This document shows, piece by piece, positions 15,595 to 24,683 of a stretch of DNA of 64,000 bases (its first letter is position 1; each line of letters begins with the position of its first letter). The notes beneath the pieces were generated by a model, which was not told where the DNA came from, did no database searches, and was given only the letters and a program-made list of their open reading frames with translations. The translations under genes were made by a program, and so were the position numbers. Location: contig NZ_CP022254.1 in the NCBI RefSeq assembly GCF_003119195.2, positions 1,643,001-1,707,000 of the forward strand. Direction: 5' to 3'. Origin of the DNA: Azospirillum baldaniorum (GTDB taxonomy: Bacteria; Pseudomonadota; Alphaproteobacteria; Azospirillales; Azospirillaceae).

Positions 15595-15824
15595 GCCTCT
15601 CCGGCTTGATCCTCTGGGAACCGCCGGCCGCAACCGCGGCCGGACGGTTCGGCCGCGGTCACGCTGGCCGCGGCGCCACGGCTTCGGGCCCGGATCGATT
15701 CCGGGCCCGGATCACGAGTGGCCTTCATCCGTTCAAAAAAGTCTGTTCAAAGACACTCTGCTGCCCGGACCCGCCCTGGCGCCACCGGGCTCGCTTCGAA
15801 AAACCACTTTCGGGAGCCCTCGCC
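15595..15824. other. ahpC-ahpF intergenic region with stable hairpins
   Basis: This 230-bp gap holds two strong inverted structures. The first is a GC-rich segment with GGCCGC repeats (about 15620-15680). The second is a perfect 10-bp hairpin CGGGCCCGGA/TCCGGGCCCG with loop TCGAT (15685-15709). The second has no T tract behind it, so it looks more like an mRNA processing or attenuation element than a simple terminator. It could set the usual excess of AhpC over AhpF. Confidence 0.6.
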
Positions 15825-17405
15825 GTGTTGGATAGCAACGTCAAAGGCCAGCTCAAGGCCTATTTCGACAAGATCACGCAGCCCATCGAACTGGCCGCTT
15901 CCCTGGACGACGGCGCCAAATCGCAGGACATGCAGGCTCTGCTGCAGGACATCGCGTCCCTGTCGGACAAGATCACCTTCGTCCGCACCGACGACGACGC
16001 GCGCAAGCCCTCCTTCGCGATCAAGCGCACCGGCACCGACGTCAGCGTCCGTTTCGCCGGCCTGCCGATGGGCCACGAATTCAATTCCCTCATCCTCGCC
16101 CTGCTGCAGGTCGGCGGCCACCCCTCCAAGGAGTCGGCGGAGGTCATCGAGCAGGTGAAGGCGCTGGAGGGTGAGTACAGCTTCGAGACCTACTTCTCGC
16201 TGTCCTGCCAGAACTGCCCTGACGTGGTGCAGGCCCTGAACCTGATGAGCGTTCTGAACCCGCGGATCAAGCATGTCGCCATCGACGGCGCGCTGTTCCA
16301 GCAGGAGGTCGACTCGCGCAAGATCATGGCCGTCCCGTCCATCTTCCTGAACGGCGAGCCGTTCGGCCAGGGCCGCATGGGGCTGGAGCAGATCCTCGCC
16401 AAGATCGACACCGGCGCCTCGCAGCGCGACGCGGAGAAGATCAAGGCCAAGGACGCCTTCGACGTGCTGGTGATCGGCGGCGGCCCGGCCGGCGCCGCGG
16501 CGGCGATCTACGCCGCGCGCAAGGGCATCCGCACCGGCGTCGCGGCGGAGCGCTTCGGCGGTCAGGTGCTCGACACCATGGCCATCGAGAACTTCATCTC
16601 CGTCTCCCACACCGAGGGTCCGAAGCTGGCCACCGCGCTGGAGCAGCACGTCAAGGAGTATGAGGTCGACGTGATGAACCTGCAGCGGGCGGAAAAGCTG
16701 ATCCCCGCCGAGGGTCCGGGCGGCCTGATCGAGATCCAGCTCGCCAACGGCGCCTCGCTGAAGTCCAAGACGGTGATCCTGTCCACCGGCGCCCGCTGGC
16801 GCCAGATGGGCGTCCCCGGCGAGGACGAGTACCGCAACAAGGGCGTGGCCTATTGCCCGCACTGCGACGGCCCGCTGTTCAAGGGCAAGCGCGTGTCGGT
16901 CATCGGCGGCGGCAACTCCGGTGTGGAAGCGGCCATCGATCTGGCCGGCATCGTCGCCGAGGTGACGCTGATCGAGTTCGACAGCCAGCTTCGCGCCGAC
17001 GAGGTGCTCCAGCGCAAGCTGCGCAGCCTGCCGAACGTGCGCGTCATCACCTCGGGCCTGACGACCGAGGTGCATGGCGACGGCACCAAGGTGACCGGCC
17101 TCAGCTACAAGAACCGCAACACCGGCGAGGTGCACCGCATCGATCTGGAAGGCATCTTCGTGCAGATCGGCCTCGTGCCCAACACCGAGTGGCTGAAGGG
17201 CTCGGTGGCGCTGAGCCCGCGCGGCGAGATCGAGGTGGACGCCCGCGGTCAGACCTCCATCCCCGGCGTCTTCGCGGCGGGCGACGCGACGACGGTGCCC
17301 TACAAGCAGATCATCATCGCCATGGGCGAGGGCTCGAAGGCCGCCCTGTCGGCCTTCGACTACCTGATCCGCATGGCGCCGGTCGAGGCCGTCGCGGCGG
17401 CGTAA
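15825..17405 (+). CDS. ahpF: alkyl hydroperoxide reductase subunit F (NADH:peroxiredoxin reductase)
   Basis: A 526-residue flavoprotein that passes electrons from NADH through FAD and disulfides to AhpC. The N-terminal domain has a CQNCPDVV dithiol near residue 128. The FAD-binding VIGGGPAGAAAAIYAARKG is near residue 215, the reductase dithiol CPHCDGPLFKGK near residue 343, then VIGGGNSGVEAAIDLAG, and FAAGDATTVPYKQI at the C-terminus. The GTG at 15825 gives the family's MLDxN start, aligned with E. coli AhpF. Convergent with the molybdenum hydroxylase operon. Confidence 0.97.
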   Translation: MLDSNVKGQLKAYFDKITQPIELAASLDDGAKSQDMQALLQDIASLSDKITFVRTDDDARKPSFAIKRTGTDVSVRFAGLPMGHEFNSLILALLQVGGHPSKESAEVIEQVKALEGEYSFETYFSLSCQNCPDVVQALNLMSVLNPRIKHVAIDGALFQQEVDSRKIMAVPSIFLNGEPFGQGRMGLEQILAKIDTGASQRDAEKIKAKDAFDVLVIGGGPAGAAAAIYAARKGIRTGVAAERFGGQVLDTMAIENFISVSHTEGPKLATALEQHVKEYEVDVMNLQRAEKLIPAEGPGGLIEIQLANGASLKSKTVILSTGARWRQMGVPGEDEYRNKGVAYCPHCDGPLFKGKRVSVIGGGNSGVEAAIDLAGIVAEVTLIEFDSQLRADEVLQRKLRSLPNVRVITSGLTTEVHGDGTKVTGLSYKNRNTGEVHRIDLEGIFVQIGLVPNTEWLKGSVALSPRGEIEVDARGQTSIPGVFAAGDATTVPYKQIIIAMGEGSKAALSAFDYLIRMAPVEAVAAA

Positions 17406-17440
17406 GGGGGACGTGGTACGGAAGGTGGTTGCGTAAGGCC

Positions 17441-17518
17441 CCCCTCCCGACCTCCCCCCGCTTCGCAGGGGGAGGAAAAAAGCCTCCCCTGCGAAGCGGG
17501 GGAGGGTTGGGTGGGGGC
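17441..17518. repeat. dispersed palindromic repeat, type A (CCTCCCCCGCTTCGCAGGGG)
   Basis: The left arm 17451-17475 and right arm 17483-17505 form a near-perfect inverted repeat of 23-25 bp with a 7-base A-rich spacer, flanked by CCCCTCCC and GGGTTGGGTGGGGG. It lies between the convergent ahpF and paoC stop codons, where it could act as a bidirectional terminator or REP-like element. The same core occurs at 53566-53630. Confidence 0.85.
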
Positions 17519-17540
17519 CCGTCGCGACCACCCGCCCTCG

Positions 17541-19817
17541 TCAGCGCAGCCCCGCCAGCACCTTGTCCAGCGTGATCGGGAACTCGCGCACGCGCACGCC
17601 GGTCGCGTGATGGATGGCGTTGGCGATGGCGGCGGGAACGCCGACGATGCCGATCTCGCCGACCCCCTTTGCGCCCAGCGCGTTGACCATGTCGTCATGC
17701 TCCTCGACGAACAGCACGTCGATCTCCGGCACGTCGGCGTTCACCGGGACATGGTACTCCGCGTAGTCGTGGTTCATCACGCGGCCCAGCCGGTGGTCGG
17801 TGAAGGCCTCCTCCTCCAGACCCATGCCGATGCCCCAGACCACGGCGCCCTGAATCTGGCTGCGCGCCGTCTTGGGGTTGATGATGCGGCCGGCGGCGAT
17901 GGCGCTGACCACGCGGGCCACCCGGATGGTGCCGAGATCCTCATCCACCCGCACCTCCACGAAGACCGCGGAATGGGTGGCGAAGGTGTGCCGCGCCCGC
18001 GCCAGCAGATAGGGCAGGGCGCGTGCCTCCTCCTCGATGCTGAGGGTGCCGGAGCCGCGCATCACGTCGGTGATGGACAGCCGCCGCGACCGGTCGTCCC
18101 GGACGATCAGATGGCCGTCGGCAAAGAGCACATCCGCCTCCGCCACCCCCTTCAGCGGGCTGTCGTTCAGCTTGCCGGCCAGCGTGACCAGCTGTGAGCG
18201 CACCCGGTCGCACACCGCCTTCACCGCCGACCCGACGGTGGAGACGGTCCAGGACCCGCCCTCGATGGGGGCGGTGGGAAGCGAGGAATCGCCCAGGCAG
18301 AAGGTCACCTCCTCGATCGGCAGGCCCAGCACGTCGGCGGCGATCTGCGTCATGACGGTGTAGGTGCCGGTGCCGATGTCGGCGGTGGCGCTGGACACCA
18401 CCAGCTTGCCGTCGACGCCCAGCACCGCCTTGGCGGCGGCCTGCCCCTGCATGGCGTCCCACACGCCCGCCGCCATGCCCCAGCCGATCAGTTCGCGCCC
18501 CTCGCGCATGGAGCGCGGCGCGGGGCTGCGCTTCGCCCAGCCGAACCGCTCCGCCCCGTGCTGGAAGCAGGCGCGCAGTTCCTTGCTGGAGAAGGGGTTT
18601 CCGGTGTTGGGGTCGGTCTCCGCGTAGTTCTTCAGGCGAAGCTCCACCGGGTCCATGCCGAGCTTGCAGGCCAGCTCGTCCATGGCGATCTCCAGCGCCG
18701 GGACGCCGGTCGCGGCCCCGGGCGCGCGCTGGTCCAGCGGCGTGTGCACGTCCAGCCGGGTCAGCTTGTAGTCCAGCCGGACGTTGTCGCAGGCGTACTG
18801 CTGGCCCGACCAGTTGACGACGATCTCCACATAGTTCTCGTTCCGGGAGCTTTCCTGCACCGCCTCGTGGATCAGCGCGCGCAGCGTGCCGTCGCGGTCG
18901 GCGCCCAGGGCCACCCGCTGGATGGTTTCGGGCCGGTGGCCGAAGCTGAACATCTGCGGGCGCGACAGCTCCACCCGGACGGAGCGTTTCAACTGCGTCG
19001 CCGCCAGCATGGCCATGAAGAGCTGATGCTGCGGCCGCAAGCCGGAGCCGAAGGCGCCGCCGACGAAGGGCGACATCACCCGCACCGCGGATTTGGCCAG
19101 GCCGAAGACGTTGCAGACGTAGGTGTGGCAGTTCTGAGCGCCCTGGGTCTTGTCGTGGACGGTCAGCGTGCCGTCGTCGTGGTGCAGGACGGTGGTGGCG
19201 TGCATCTCCATCGGGTTGTGGTATTCCGCCGCCTGGGTGAACTCCGCGTCCACTTGGACGGGCGAGTCCAGGAAGGCTTGCTCCGGGTTGCCGCGGGGCT
19301 TCGGCGGGGGCTCGAAGCCGCCCTTGTCCTTGCCGGGGGTGAAGCTGTTCGCGCGGTTGGCGCGCAGGTCGGTCTGGTGGGGAGCCGCCTCATACTCGAT
19401 GTGGACGAGGCGGGCGGCGTAGCGGGCCAGCTCGAAGCTCTCGGCGATCACCAGCGCCACCGGCTGGAGCGCGTGGTGGATTTCCGCGTCGTAGAGCGGG
19501 CGGAAGGGCGCTCCCTTGGGCGCGTCGTCGTCCTTCCATTTGCGGTCGAACCAAGCGAGGCTCGGCCGGTTCTCGTGGGTGAAGATGTGGATGACGCCGG
19601 GCAGGGCGAGCGCCGCCGCCGTGTCGATGCGGGTGATCCGTCCGCGCGCGATGGCGCTGGAGACGATGTAGCCGTGAGCGAGGTCCGGCAAGGTGAACTC
19701 GGCGGCGTAATGGGCGTTGCCGGTCACTTTCTTGCGCCCGTCCACCCGGCTGACGGGCTTCCCGATCGGGCCGTTGGGCTCCGTCAGGAAGCCGGGGATG
19801 CTGGGAATGGCGATCAT
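17541..19817 (-). CDS. paoC: molybdenum hydroxylase large subunit (PaoC/xanthine dehydrogenase family)
   Basis: A 758-residue molybdopterin-binding subunit. It starts with the IGKPVSRVDGRKKVTGNAHYAAEF segment, then the domain around MSPFVGGAFGSGL, QRAPGAATGVPALE and the GKGVGE-type loop (ALGAKGVGEIGIVG) near the C-terminus holding the catalytic Glu. Family members oxidise aldehydes or aromatic N-heterocycles. Its 4-bp overlap with paoB shows tight translational coupling. No cofactor-insertion gene (XdhC/MocA type) is visible nearby, so maturation must rely on a gene elsewhere. The substrate is not determined. Confidence 0.9.
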   Translation of the reverse strand: MIAIPSIPGFLTEPNGPIGKPVSRVDGRKKVTGNAHYAAEFTLPDLAHGYIVSSAIARGRITRIDTAAALALPGVIHIFTHENRPSLAWFDRKWKDDDAPKGAPFRPLYDAEIHHALQPVALVIAESFELARYAARLVHIEYEAAPHQTDLRANRANSFTPGKDKGGFEPPPKPRGNPEQAFLDSPVQVDAEFTQAAEYHNPMEMHATTVLHHDDGTLTVHDKTQGAQNCHTYVCNVFGLAKSAVRVMSPFVGGAFGSGLRPQHQLFMAMLAATQLKRSVRVELSRPQMFSFGHRPETIQRVALGADRDGTLRALIHEAVQESSRNENYVEIVVNWSGQQYACDNVRLDYKLTRLDVHTPLDQRAPGAATGVPALEIAMDELACKLGMDPVELRLKNYAETDPNTGNPFSSKELRACFQHGAERFGWAKRSPAPRSMREGRELIGWGMAAGVWDAMQGQAAAKAVLGVDGKLVVSSATADIGTGTYTVMTQIAADVLGLPIEEVTFCLGDSSLPTAPIEGGSWTVSTVGSAVKAVCDRVRSQLVTLAGKLNDSPLKGVAEADVLFADGHLIVRDDRSRRLSITDVMRGSGTLSIEEEARALPYLLARARHTFATHSAVFVEVRVDEDLGTIRVARVVSAIAAGRIINPKTARSQIQGAVVWGIGMGLEEEAFTDHRLGRVMNHDYAEYHVPVNADVPEIDVLFVEEHDDMVNALGAKGVGEIGIVGVPAAIANAIHHATGVRVREFPITLDKVLAGLR

Positions 19818-20812
19818 GGACGGGGCGCTCCCTTGCGCTCGGCGGCTTCGGTCAGGGCACGGACGATGGCGCGCTCGGCGAGTTCGATCTTGAAGCTGTT
19901 GTGCTCGTGCCCCTTGGCGTCGCGCAGCAGCACGCGCGCGGCGGCGCGGAACCGGTCGGGCGTGGCAGGTTTTCCGATAAGGGCGGCTTCCGCTTCCGGG
20001 TCGCGCCAGGGCTTGTGGGCGACCCCGCCCAGCGCCAGACGGGCCTCGCGGACGGTGCCGCCATCCATCTCCAGCCCCGCCGCGACCGACACCAGCGCGA
20101 AGGCGTAGGAGGCGCGGTCACGGACTTTCAGATAGGTCGAATGCTCGGCGAAGCCCTTGGCCGGCAGGTCGATGGCCGTGATGAGGTCGCCCGGCCGCAG
20201 GACCGTGTCGATCTCCGGACGGTCGCCGGGCAAGCGGTGGAACTCGCCGAAGGGGATGCTGCGCTCACCCTCCGGCCCGGTCACCTGGACCACCGCTTCG
20301 AGCGCCGCCAGGGCGACGCAGAGGTCGGAGGGGTGGACGGCGATGCACTGGTCGCTGGCACCGAGGATGGCGTGGATGCGATTCACCCCGCCGATCGCGC
20401 CGCAGCCCGACCCCGGCTCCCGTTTGTTGCAGGGGGTGGCCGTGTCGTAGAAGTAGTAGCAGCGGGTCCGCTGCAGCAGGTTGCCGCCGTTGGTCGCCAT
20501 GTTGCGGAGCTGCGCCGAAGCCCCCGCGAGAATCGCCTTGGACAGCATGGGGTAGCGGGTCTGCACACGCTCGTCGTAGGCGGTGTCGGCGTTGCGGGCC
20601 AGCGCGCCCAGCCGCAGGCCGCCCTCCGCCGTCTCCTCGATCCGGTCCAGCGGCAGACGGGAGATGTCGACCAGCCCTTCCGGACGCAGCACGTCGGCCT
20701 TCATCAGGTCCAGCAGATTGGTCCCCCCGGCGACGAAGGCCGTCCCGGAGGCGCCGGCCCGCCCGATCGCGTCTGCCGCGCTGTCGGCGCGGGCGTAGGT
20801 GAAGGATCTCAT
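19814..20812 (-). CDS. paoB: FAD subunit of molybdenum hydroxylase (PaoB-like)
   Basis: A 332-residue FAD_binding_5/CO_deh_flav_C subunit. The FAD-binding segments are FVAGGTNLLDLMKADV near residue 28 and the SAQLRNMATNGGNLLQRTRCYYF region near residue 105. The insertion with Cys residues (TRCYYFYD, then CNKREPGSGCGAI) resembles the extra [4Fe-4S] cluster of E. coli PaoB, where it mediates electron transfer between FAD and the 2Fe-2S subunit. It overlaps paoA by 4 bp upstream and paoC by 4 bp downstream (ATGA junctions). Confidence 0.9.
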   Translation of the reverse strand: MRSFTYARADSAADAIGRAGASGTAFVAGGTNLLDLMKADVLRPEGLVDISRLPLDRIEETAEGGLRLGALARNADTAYDERVQTRYPMLSKAILAGASAQLRNMATNGGNLLQRTRCYYFYDTATPCNKREPGSGCGAIGGVNRIHAILGASDQCIAVHPSDLCVALAALEAVVQVTGPEGERSIPFGEFHRLPGDRPEIDTVLRPGDLITAIDLPAKGFAEHSTYLKVRDRASYAFALVSVAAGLEMDGGTVREARLALGGVAHKPWRDPEAEAALIGKPATPDRFRAAARVLLRDAKGHEHNSFKIELAERAIVRALTEAAERKGAPRP

Positions 20813-21345
20813 GGCGCGCCCTCCGCCTTCGGGCCGGCGATGGTCATGGCCTGCCGGATCGCCGCGACGATGTTGGGATAGGCCCCGCAGCGGCAGAGGT
20901 TGCCACTCATCAGTTCGCGGATCTCGTCGTCGGTGGTGGCCTTGCCTTCGGCGATCAGCCCGGCGGCGGAACAGATCTGGCCCGGCGTGCAGTAGCCGCA
21001 CTGGAAGGCGTCATGCTCGATGAAGGCGTCCTGGAGCGGGTGGAGCGCGTCGCCGGTGGTCAGCCCTTCGATGGTGGTGACCTTGCGGCCGTCCTGCATC
21101 GCCGCCAGCGTGAGGCAGGCGTTGATGCGCCGCCCGTCCACAAGCACGGTGCAGGCCCCGCACTGGCCGTGGTCGCAGCCTTTCTTGGTGCCGGTCAGGT
21201 CGAGGTGCAGGCGCAGCGCGTCCAGCAGCGTCGTCCATGGCGCGAGATGAAGCGCCCGCTCCACCCCGTTGACGTTCAGCGTGACGGGAATCGGTTCGGG
21301 CGGCGGGGCGGGGGCCGGGCGCAGGCTGGCGTTGAGCTGTGCCAT
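20809..21345 (-). CDS. paoA: 2Fe-2S subunit of molybdenum hydroxylase (PaoA-like)
   Basis: A 178-residue subunit with two 2Fe-2S clusters: the plant-ferredoxin-type CDHGQCGACTVLVDGRRINAC set (about residues 57-78) and the second set CGYCTPGQ plus CRCGAYPN (about residues 116-155). It carries electrons from the molybdenum site. E. coli PaoA has a Tat signal; this protein begins MAQLNASLRPAPAPPPEP with no twin-arginine or hydrophobic segment, so the complex is probably cytoplasmic. It is the first gene of the operon; its promoter region is 21346-21526. Confidence 0.9.
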   Translation of the reverse strand: MAQLNASLRPAPAPPPEPIPVTLNVNGVERALHLAPWTTLLDALRLHLDLTGTKKGCDHGQCGACTVLVDGRRINACLTLAAMQDGRKVTTIEGLTTGDALHPLQDAFIEHDAFQCGYCTPGQICSAAGLIAEGKATTDDEIRELMSGNLCRCGAYPNIVAAIRQAMTIAGPKAEGAP

Positions 21346-21526
21346 GGAGACTCCGGATCTGCGGGGGAGGGCCGGACGCCGCCACGATCAAGGGCTGCGC
21401 CGACTTCACATGTCCGGACAACAGAAGGTTGGCACCGCCGTTCCGCAGCCGGAATGAACCGGCCGGGAACGGGCGCCGCCGCATCCTGGGCACACGCTGA
21501 AAGGATGGGGGTTCGGCGGGTCGCCG

Positions 21527-23158
21527 TTACTTCTTCGCGGTACCGGCGATGCCGGACTTTTCCGCAGCGTCCAGCAGGGTGACGACCTCCGGGGCGACCC
21601 ACCAGCGGCAGCGCTTGCGCTCGTCGCTCGACACGGCGATGACGCGGTCGATCAGCCGGGTTTCGGCAGCGCCGAACGTCTTCTGCTGCCGCAACGCCGC
21701 CTCGATCACCCCGGCCAGCGCGATGTCGAGCGCGGTGATCTCGATGGGGTAGCTCAGCATGTCCGCCAGATCGGCGAGCTGGCCGAGCGTCCGCAGCCCT
21801 TCCGCGGCGCCGGTGGAGGACAGGCGGCGGAAGACCGTGGCGACGTGGTTGCCGTCCTCGGCCCGCCACGGCTTGCCCGACGACACGATGCCGCGCCGCG
21901 CCAGCTGCGCCTGGAACTCGTTGACGAAGCGCACGCGCTCCATCAGCGGGTCGAGCACGCTGTGCATGGTCAGCGCTTCGATCCGCCGGGCGAGGACGGG
22001 GGCGAGATCCTCGTGCACGGCGTTGCTCAGCTCGCGGAACGCCTGATGGACCATGTTGCGTTCGCGGTCGGTGGTGTCCAGTTCCAGCGCATGGACGGCG
22101 TCGTACCAGGCCAGGAAATGCTGGAGCTGGGCGGAAGGGTGGTCGCGGTCGTCCACCGCGTCCGCCACCAGCAGGCCCGGCTTGCTGAGGAAGCTGCCGG
22201 TCAGTGTGGCCTTCAGCGCCTCCGCGGCGACCAGAAGGCGTCCGATGATGGCGTCCTTCGCCACGGCGACGGGGAAGGCTTCGAACAGGCGGATCGCCAG
22301 GGCGGCGTCGTCGCGCCGGTGCAGGCCGGCCACCGCGAACATGGCCGCCCCCTCGCGCGTGCAGTCGCCGCGGCGCACCATCTCCCGCGCCAGACGCACC
22401 GGGTCGCCGTGCAGCATCGACGGCAGGGGCTGGTCCGCCCAGGCGGGGGCGGCCAGAAGGATGGTTTCCATCCGCTCCAGCTCCGCACGGGCGACGCCCT
22501 CGCGCTGGCGCACACCGTGGCGTTTCAACATCTGCGCGCGGAAGCCCGACACCTCGGCCAGGAAGGCGGTCGCCTCCGCCGGCGTGGCGCGCAGGCGGGC
22601 CAGAACGGCGAGGCTGCGCTGGCGCAGCTCGTCGGCCCAGCTCTGCGCCTCGGCGGACGCGAAGATCTCGTTGAGCGGCTGGTCCTTGGCGAGGCGGGCC
22701 ACCGTTTCCTGCACGCGGCCGACCAGCGGTTCCATGCGCGGAGCCAGGGCGAACCACCAAGCGCTGACGTCCGCCAGATGCAGGGCGCCGGCCAGCCGGA
22801 CCCCGCTGGTCAGCAGGGAATCGTCGCGCAGGATCAGCGCGTCGAACAGGCCGGTCCAGACGCGGCGCGCGTGCTCGGACCGCCGCCCGTTCAGCATGGT
22901 GACCAGCATCTGGGCGACCGGCTCGGCCATGTCCTCCAGATACCCGTCGCGGATCATCTTGTAGAGCTGGAGCTTCTGCCCATGGTCCAGCGGCGCCAGC
23001 ACGTCGGACACACGCTTCAGGCTTTTGTCCTGTCCGCCGGGCAGGTCGGGAAGGGCGAGGTGGAGCGGAATCGCCGTCGCCGCATCGGGCGGCACGCCGT
23101 CGGCCGCCTGCGTCTCTTTCGACATCCGGAGCTTTGCCATGGTCGGATCCGTCCGCAT
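21527..23158 (-). CDS. conserved helical protein of unknown function
   Basis: A 543-residue soluble protein with no signal or membrane segment. It is almost entirely helical, with many Leu/Ala/Glu repeats in segments such as RRVWTGLFDALILRDDSLL and IRLFEAFPVAVAKDAIIGRLLVAAEALKATL, so it may be built of helical repeats. No catalytic or nucleotide motif was recognised. Start candidates are the ATG at 23158 or the ATG at 23140. It is alone: a 181-bp gap separates it from paoA, and 198 bp of AT-rich sequence lies upstream (23159-23356), including CGTTAG-N16-CTAACG. Codon use matches the neighbours. No function is proposed. Confidence 0.7.
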   Translation of the reverse strand: MRTDPTMAKLRMSKETQAADGVPPDAATAIPLHLALPDLPGGQDKSLKRVSDVLAPLDHGQKLQLYKMIRDGYLEDMAEPVAQMLVTMLNGRRSEHARRVWTGLFDALILRDDSLLTSGVRLAGALHLADVSAWWFALAPRMEPLVGRVQETVARLAKDQPLNEIFASAEAQSWADELRQRSLAVLARLRATPAEATAFLAEVSGFRAQMLKRHGVRQREGVARAELERMETILLAAPAWADQPLPSMLHGDPVRLAREMVRRGDCTREGAAMFAVAGLHRRDDAALAIRLFEAFPVAVAKDAIIGRLLVAAEALKATLTGSFLSKPGLLVADAVDDRDHPSAQLQHFLAWYDAVHALELDTTDRERNMVHQAFRELSNAVHEDLAPVLARRIEALTMHSVLDPLMERVRFVNEFQAQLARRGIVSSGKPWRAEDGNHVATVFRRLSSTGAAEGLRTLGQLADLADMLSYPIEITALDIALAGVIEAALRQQKTFGAAETRLIDRVIAVSSDERKRCRWWVAPEVVTLLDAAEKSGIAGTAKK

Positions 23159-23356
23159 CGAAGCGTGTGGAAATTCAATCTAAGATCGATTGGATATGGT
23201 CGTTAGAATGTGCCTAAAAAGCCTAACGAATCGCTAAGCGGTGACAAAGACAGATTTTCACGGTCTCTATGACGAAATGCAACAAGGTTGGTGAAACAGA
23301 AAGCCAAGATGAGTCGTTGACCGTTACATTTAAAACACAATCCAGGCGCTCATGAC

Positions 23357-24010
23357 TCAGCCTTTCAACGGGCGGGTCTTCGCCGGCTCGGCGGGCTTGC
23401 GCGCGGGGATGGGTGGCGCACTGCGTTCCCGCCCTTCCTCCCCAAGGAATCCTTGCGCCGCGACGACGGCGGAGCGCCACGGGCGGTCGATCGCCATCCA
23501 GTTCTCGAAGGGCAGGCGGTCGAGGGGCAGACCCGGCCAGGACGCGGAAAACAGGCCGGAGATCATCCAGCCGGCCAGCAGCGTGACCGCCAGCTGCTCC
23601 GAGAATCCGCCGGTCTTCAGGATGGGCAGCGCGAAGTTGCGCCGCCGTTTGATCGGCCACAGCAGCGGCAGTCCCGCCGGGGTCAGCAGGTCGCCCGCCA
23701 GATGGGTCAGATAGCCGATCAGGAAAGGCAGGATCAGGTGCGAGTAGTCCGCGTACTCGTGCAGAGCCCACAGGCATCCCACGATGGCCAGCGTGGAATG
23801 GGTGACGCCGCGATGCCCGAAGACGGCGGAGATCACGTTCGACAGGGGCCGCATCAGCTGGCCAAGCGTCGATTTGGGATGGTCGATGTCCGGCGCCAGC
23901 GACCCGATCACCGCCGCCCCGAACGCCACCACGTCGAAGGGCAGGCCGAAGCGCGCCGAGGCGTAGAACCACGCCGCCCCGCCGACGATCATGTGGGAAG
24001 AGGCCATCAT
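23357..24010 (-). CDS. membrane-bound metal-dependent hydrolase, YdjM family
   Basis: A 217-residue integral membrane protein related to E. coli YdjM. Its key features are DIDHPKSTLGQ near residue 41, FGHRGVTHS with the paired His, and THLAGDLLTPAGLPLLWP. These His/Asp residues define the putative metal site, and the rest is four to five hydrophobic helices. The substrate is unknown; E. coli YdjM is LexA-controlled, but no SOS box was found here. The tail is basic and Pro-rich. The start is the ATG at 24010 or the next in-frame codon. Confidence 0.8.
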   Translation of the reverse strand: MMASSHMIVGGAAWFYASARFGLPFDVVAFGAAVIGSLAPDIDHPKSTLGQLMRPLSNVISAVFGHRGVTHSTLAIVGCLWALHEYADYSHLILPFLIGYLTHLAGDLLTPAGLPLLWPIKRRRNFALPILKTGGFSEQLAVTLLAGWMISGLFSASWPGLPLDRLPFENWMAIDRPWRSAVVAAQGFLGEEGRERSAPPIPARKPAEPAKTRPLKG

Positions 24011-24223
24011 GGGCGGTCACCGCAGGACGAGCGATGAGGCACAGGGCGTCAGAACGCGCGAAGGCTGTGCCTGGGTGACGGCCACTCTGTCGGATGCTCC
24101 CGGATTCCTGGTTCCTAACATTAGGACAGAAGTCGCGCCCACACAATAACGGCCTGATCAAGAGGGATTCCGAAATGACATGGCGCTTATGCGTTCACGG
24201 GCGTCTGTGATGGAGGTTCGCTC

Positions 24224-24643
24224 TCAGCCTGCCGGACCGCGGCTGCAGGTGGCCCCGATGGCACGCAGGGCGTTGCGCACCCGCCCGACGCTCTCGCGGT
24301 CCGGCAGGCTGTACCACGTGATGGTCAGGGCGACCGGCGCGGCGCGGCGCAGGCCGTGGACATCGCCGGGGGCGGCCTCGACGACGCGGCCCTGGCTACC
24401 GACGAACCAGCGCCAGCGCTGCCCCTCCCCGTCGGCCAGCGATTGCCAGACCTCGCGGGAGTCCCGGTAATAGGCCCCGCCCCCGGCGTCCGCCGCGTCG
24501 GCGTAGAGGTAGAGCGGATTCTCGGGCGACAGCGAGAGCAGCAAATGCTGGACGGACCGCGGCCCGCCGGAACGTATGACGGCGTCGGGAAGCGGCTCGT
24601 CGCCGTCCTGGCCATAGTCGAACATGGTGGAGCCGCGGTGCAT
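24224..24643 (-). CDS. hypothetical protein
   Basis: A 139-residue soluble protein with no recognised motif. The centre (LLLSLSPENPLYLYADAADAG, then REVWQSLADGEGQRWRWFVGSQGRVVE) reads like a small mixed alpha/beta domain, with a single cysteine near the end. The start could be the ATG at 24643 or the ATG at 24625 (MFDYGQ), which has better upstream spacing. It is 40 bp upstream of the small cupin on the opposite side of a short gap and may be a partner. The 213-bp stretch before it (24011-24223) has no gene and no clear signal. Low certainty that it is translated as drawn. Confidence 0.5.
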   Translation of the reverse strand: MHRGSTMFDYGQDGDEPLPDAVIRSGGPRSVQHLLLSLSPENPLYLYADAADAGGGAYYRDSREVWQSLADGEGQRWRWFVGSQGRVVEAAPGDVHGLRRAAPVALTITWYSLPDRESVGRVRNALRAIGATCSRGPAG

Positions 24644-24683
24644 CGGTCAGTCGGATCGGGCCTGGGGGATCAGATTTGGGGGA

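Noticed and set aside
15747..17531. A 594-codon minus-strand frame opposite ahpF.
   Set aside because: It is antisense to a clear ahpF with all flavin and disulfide motifs.
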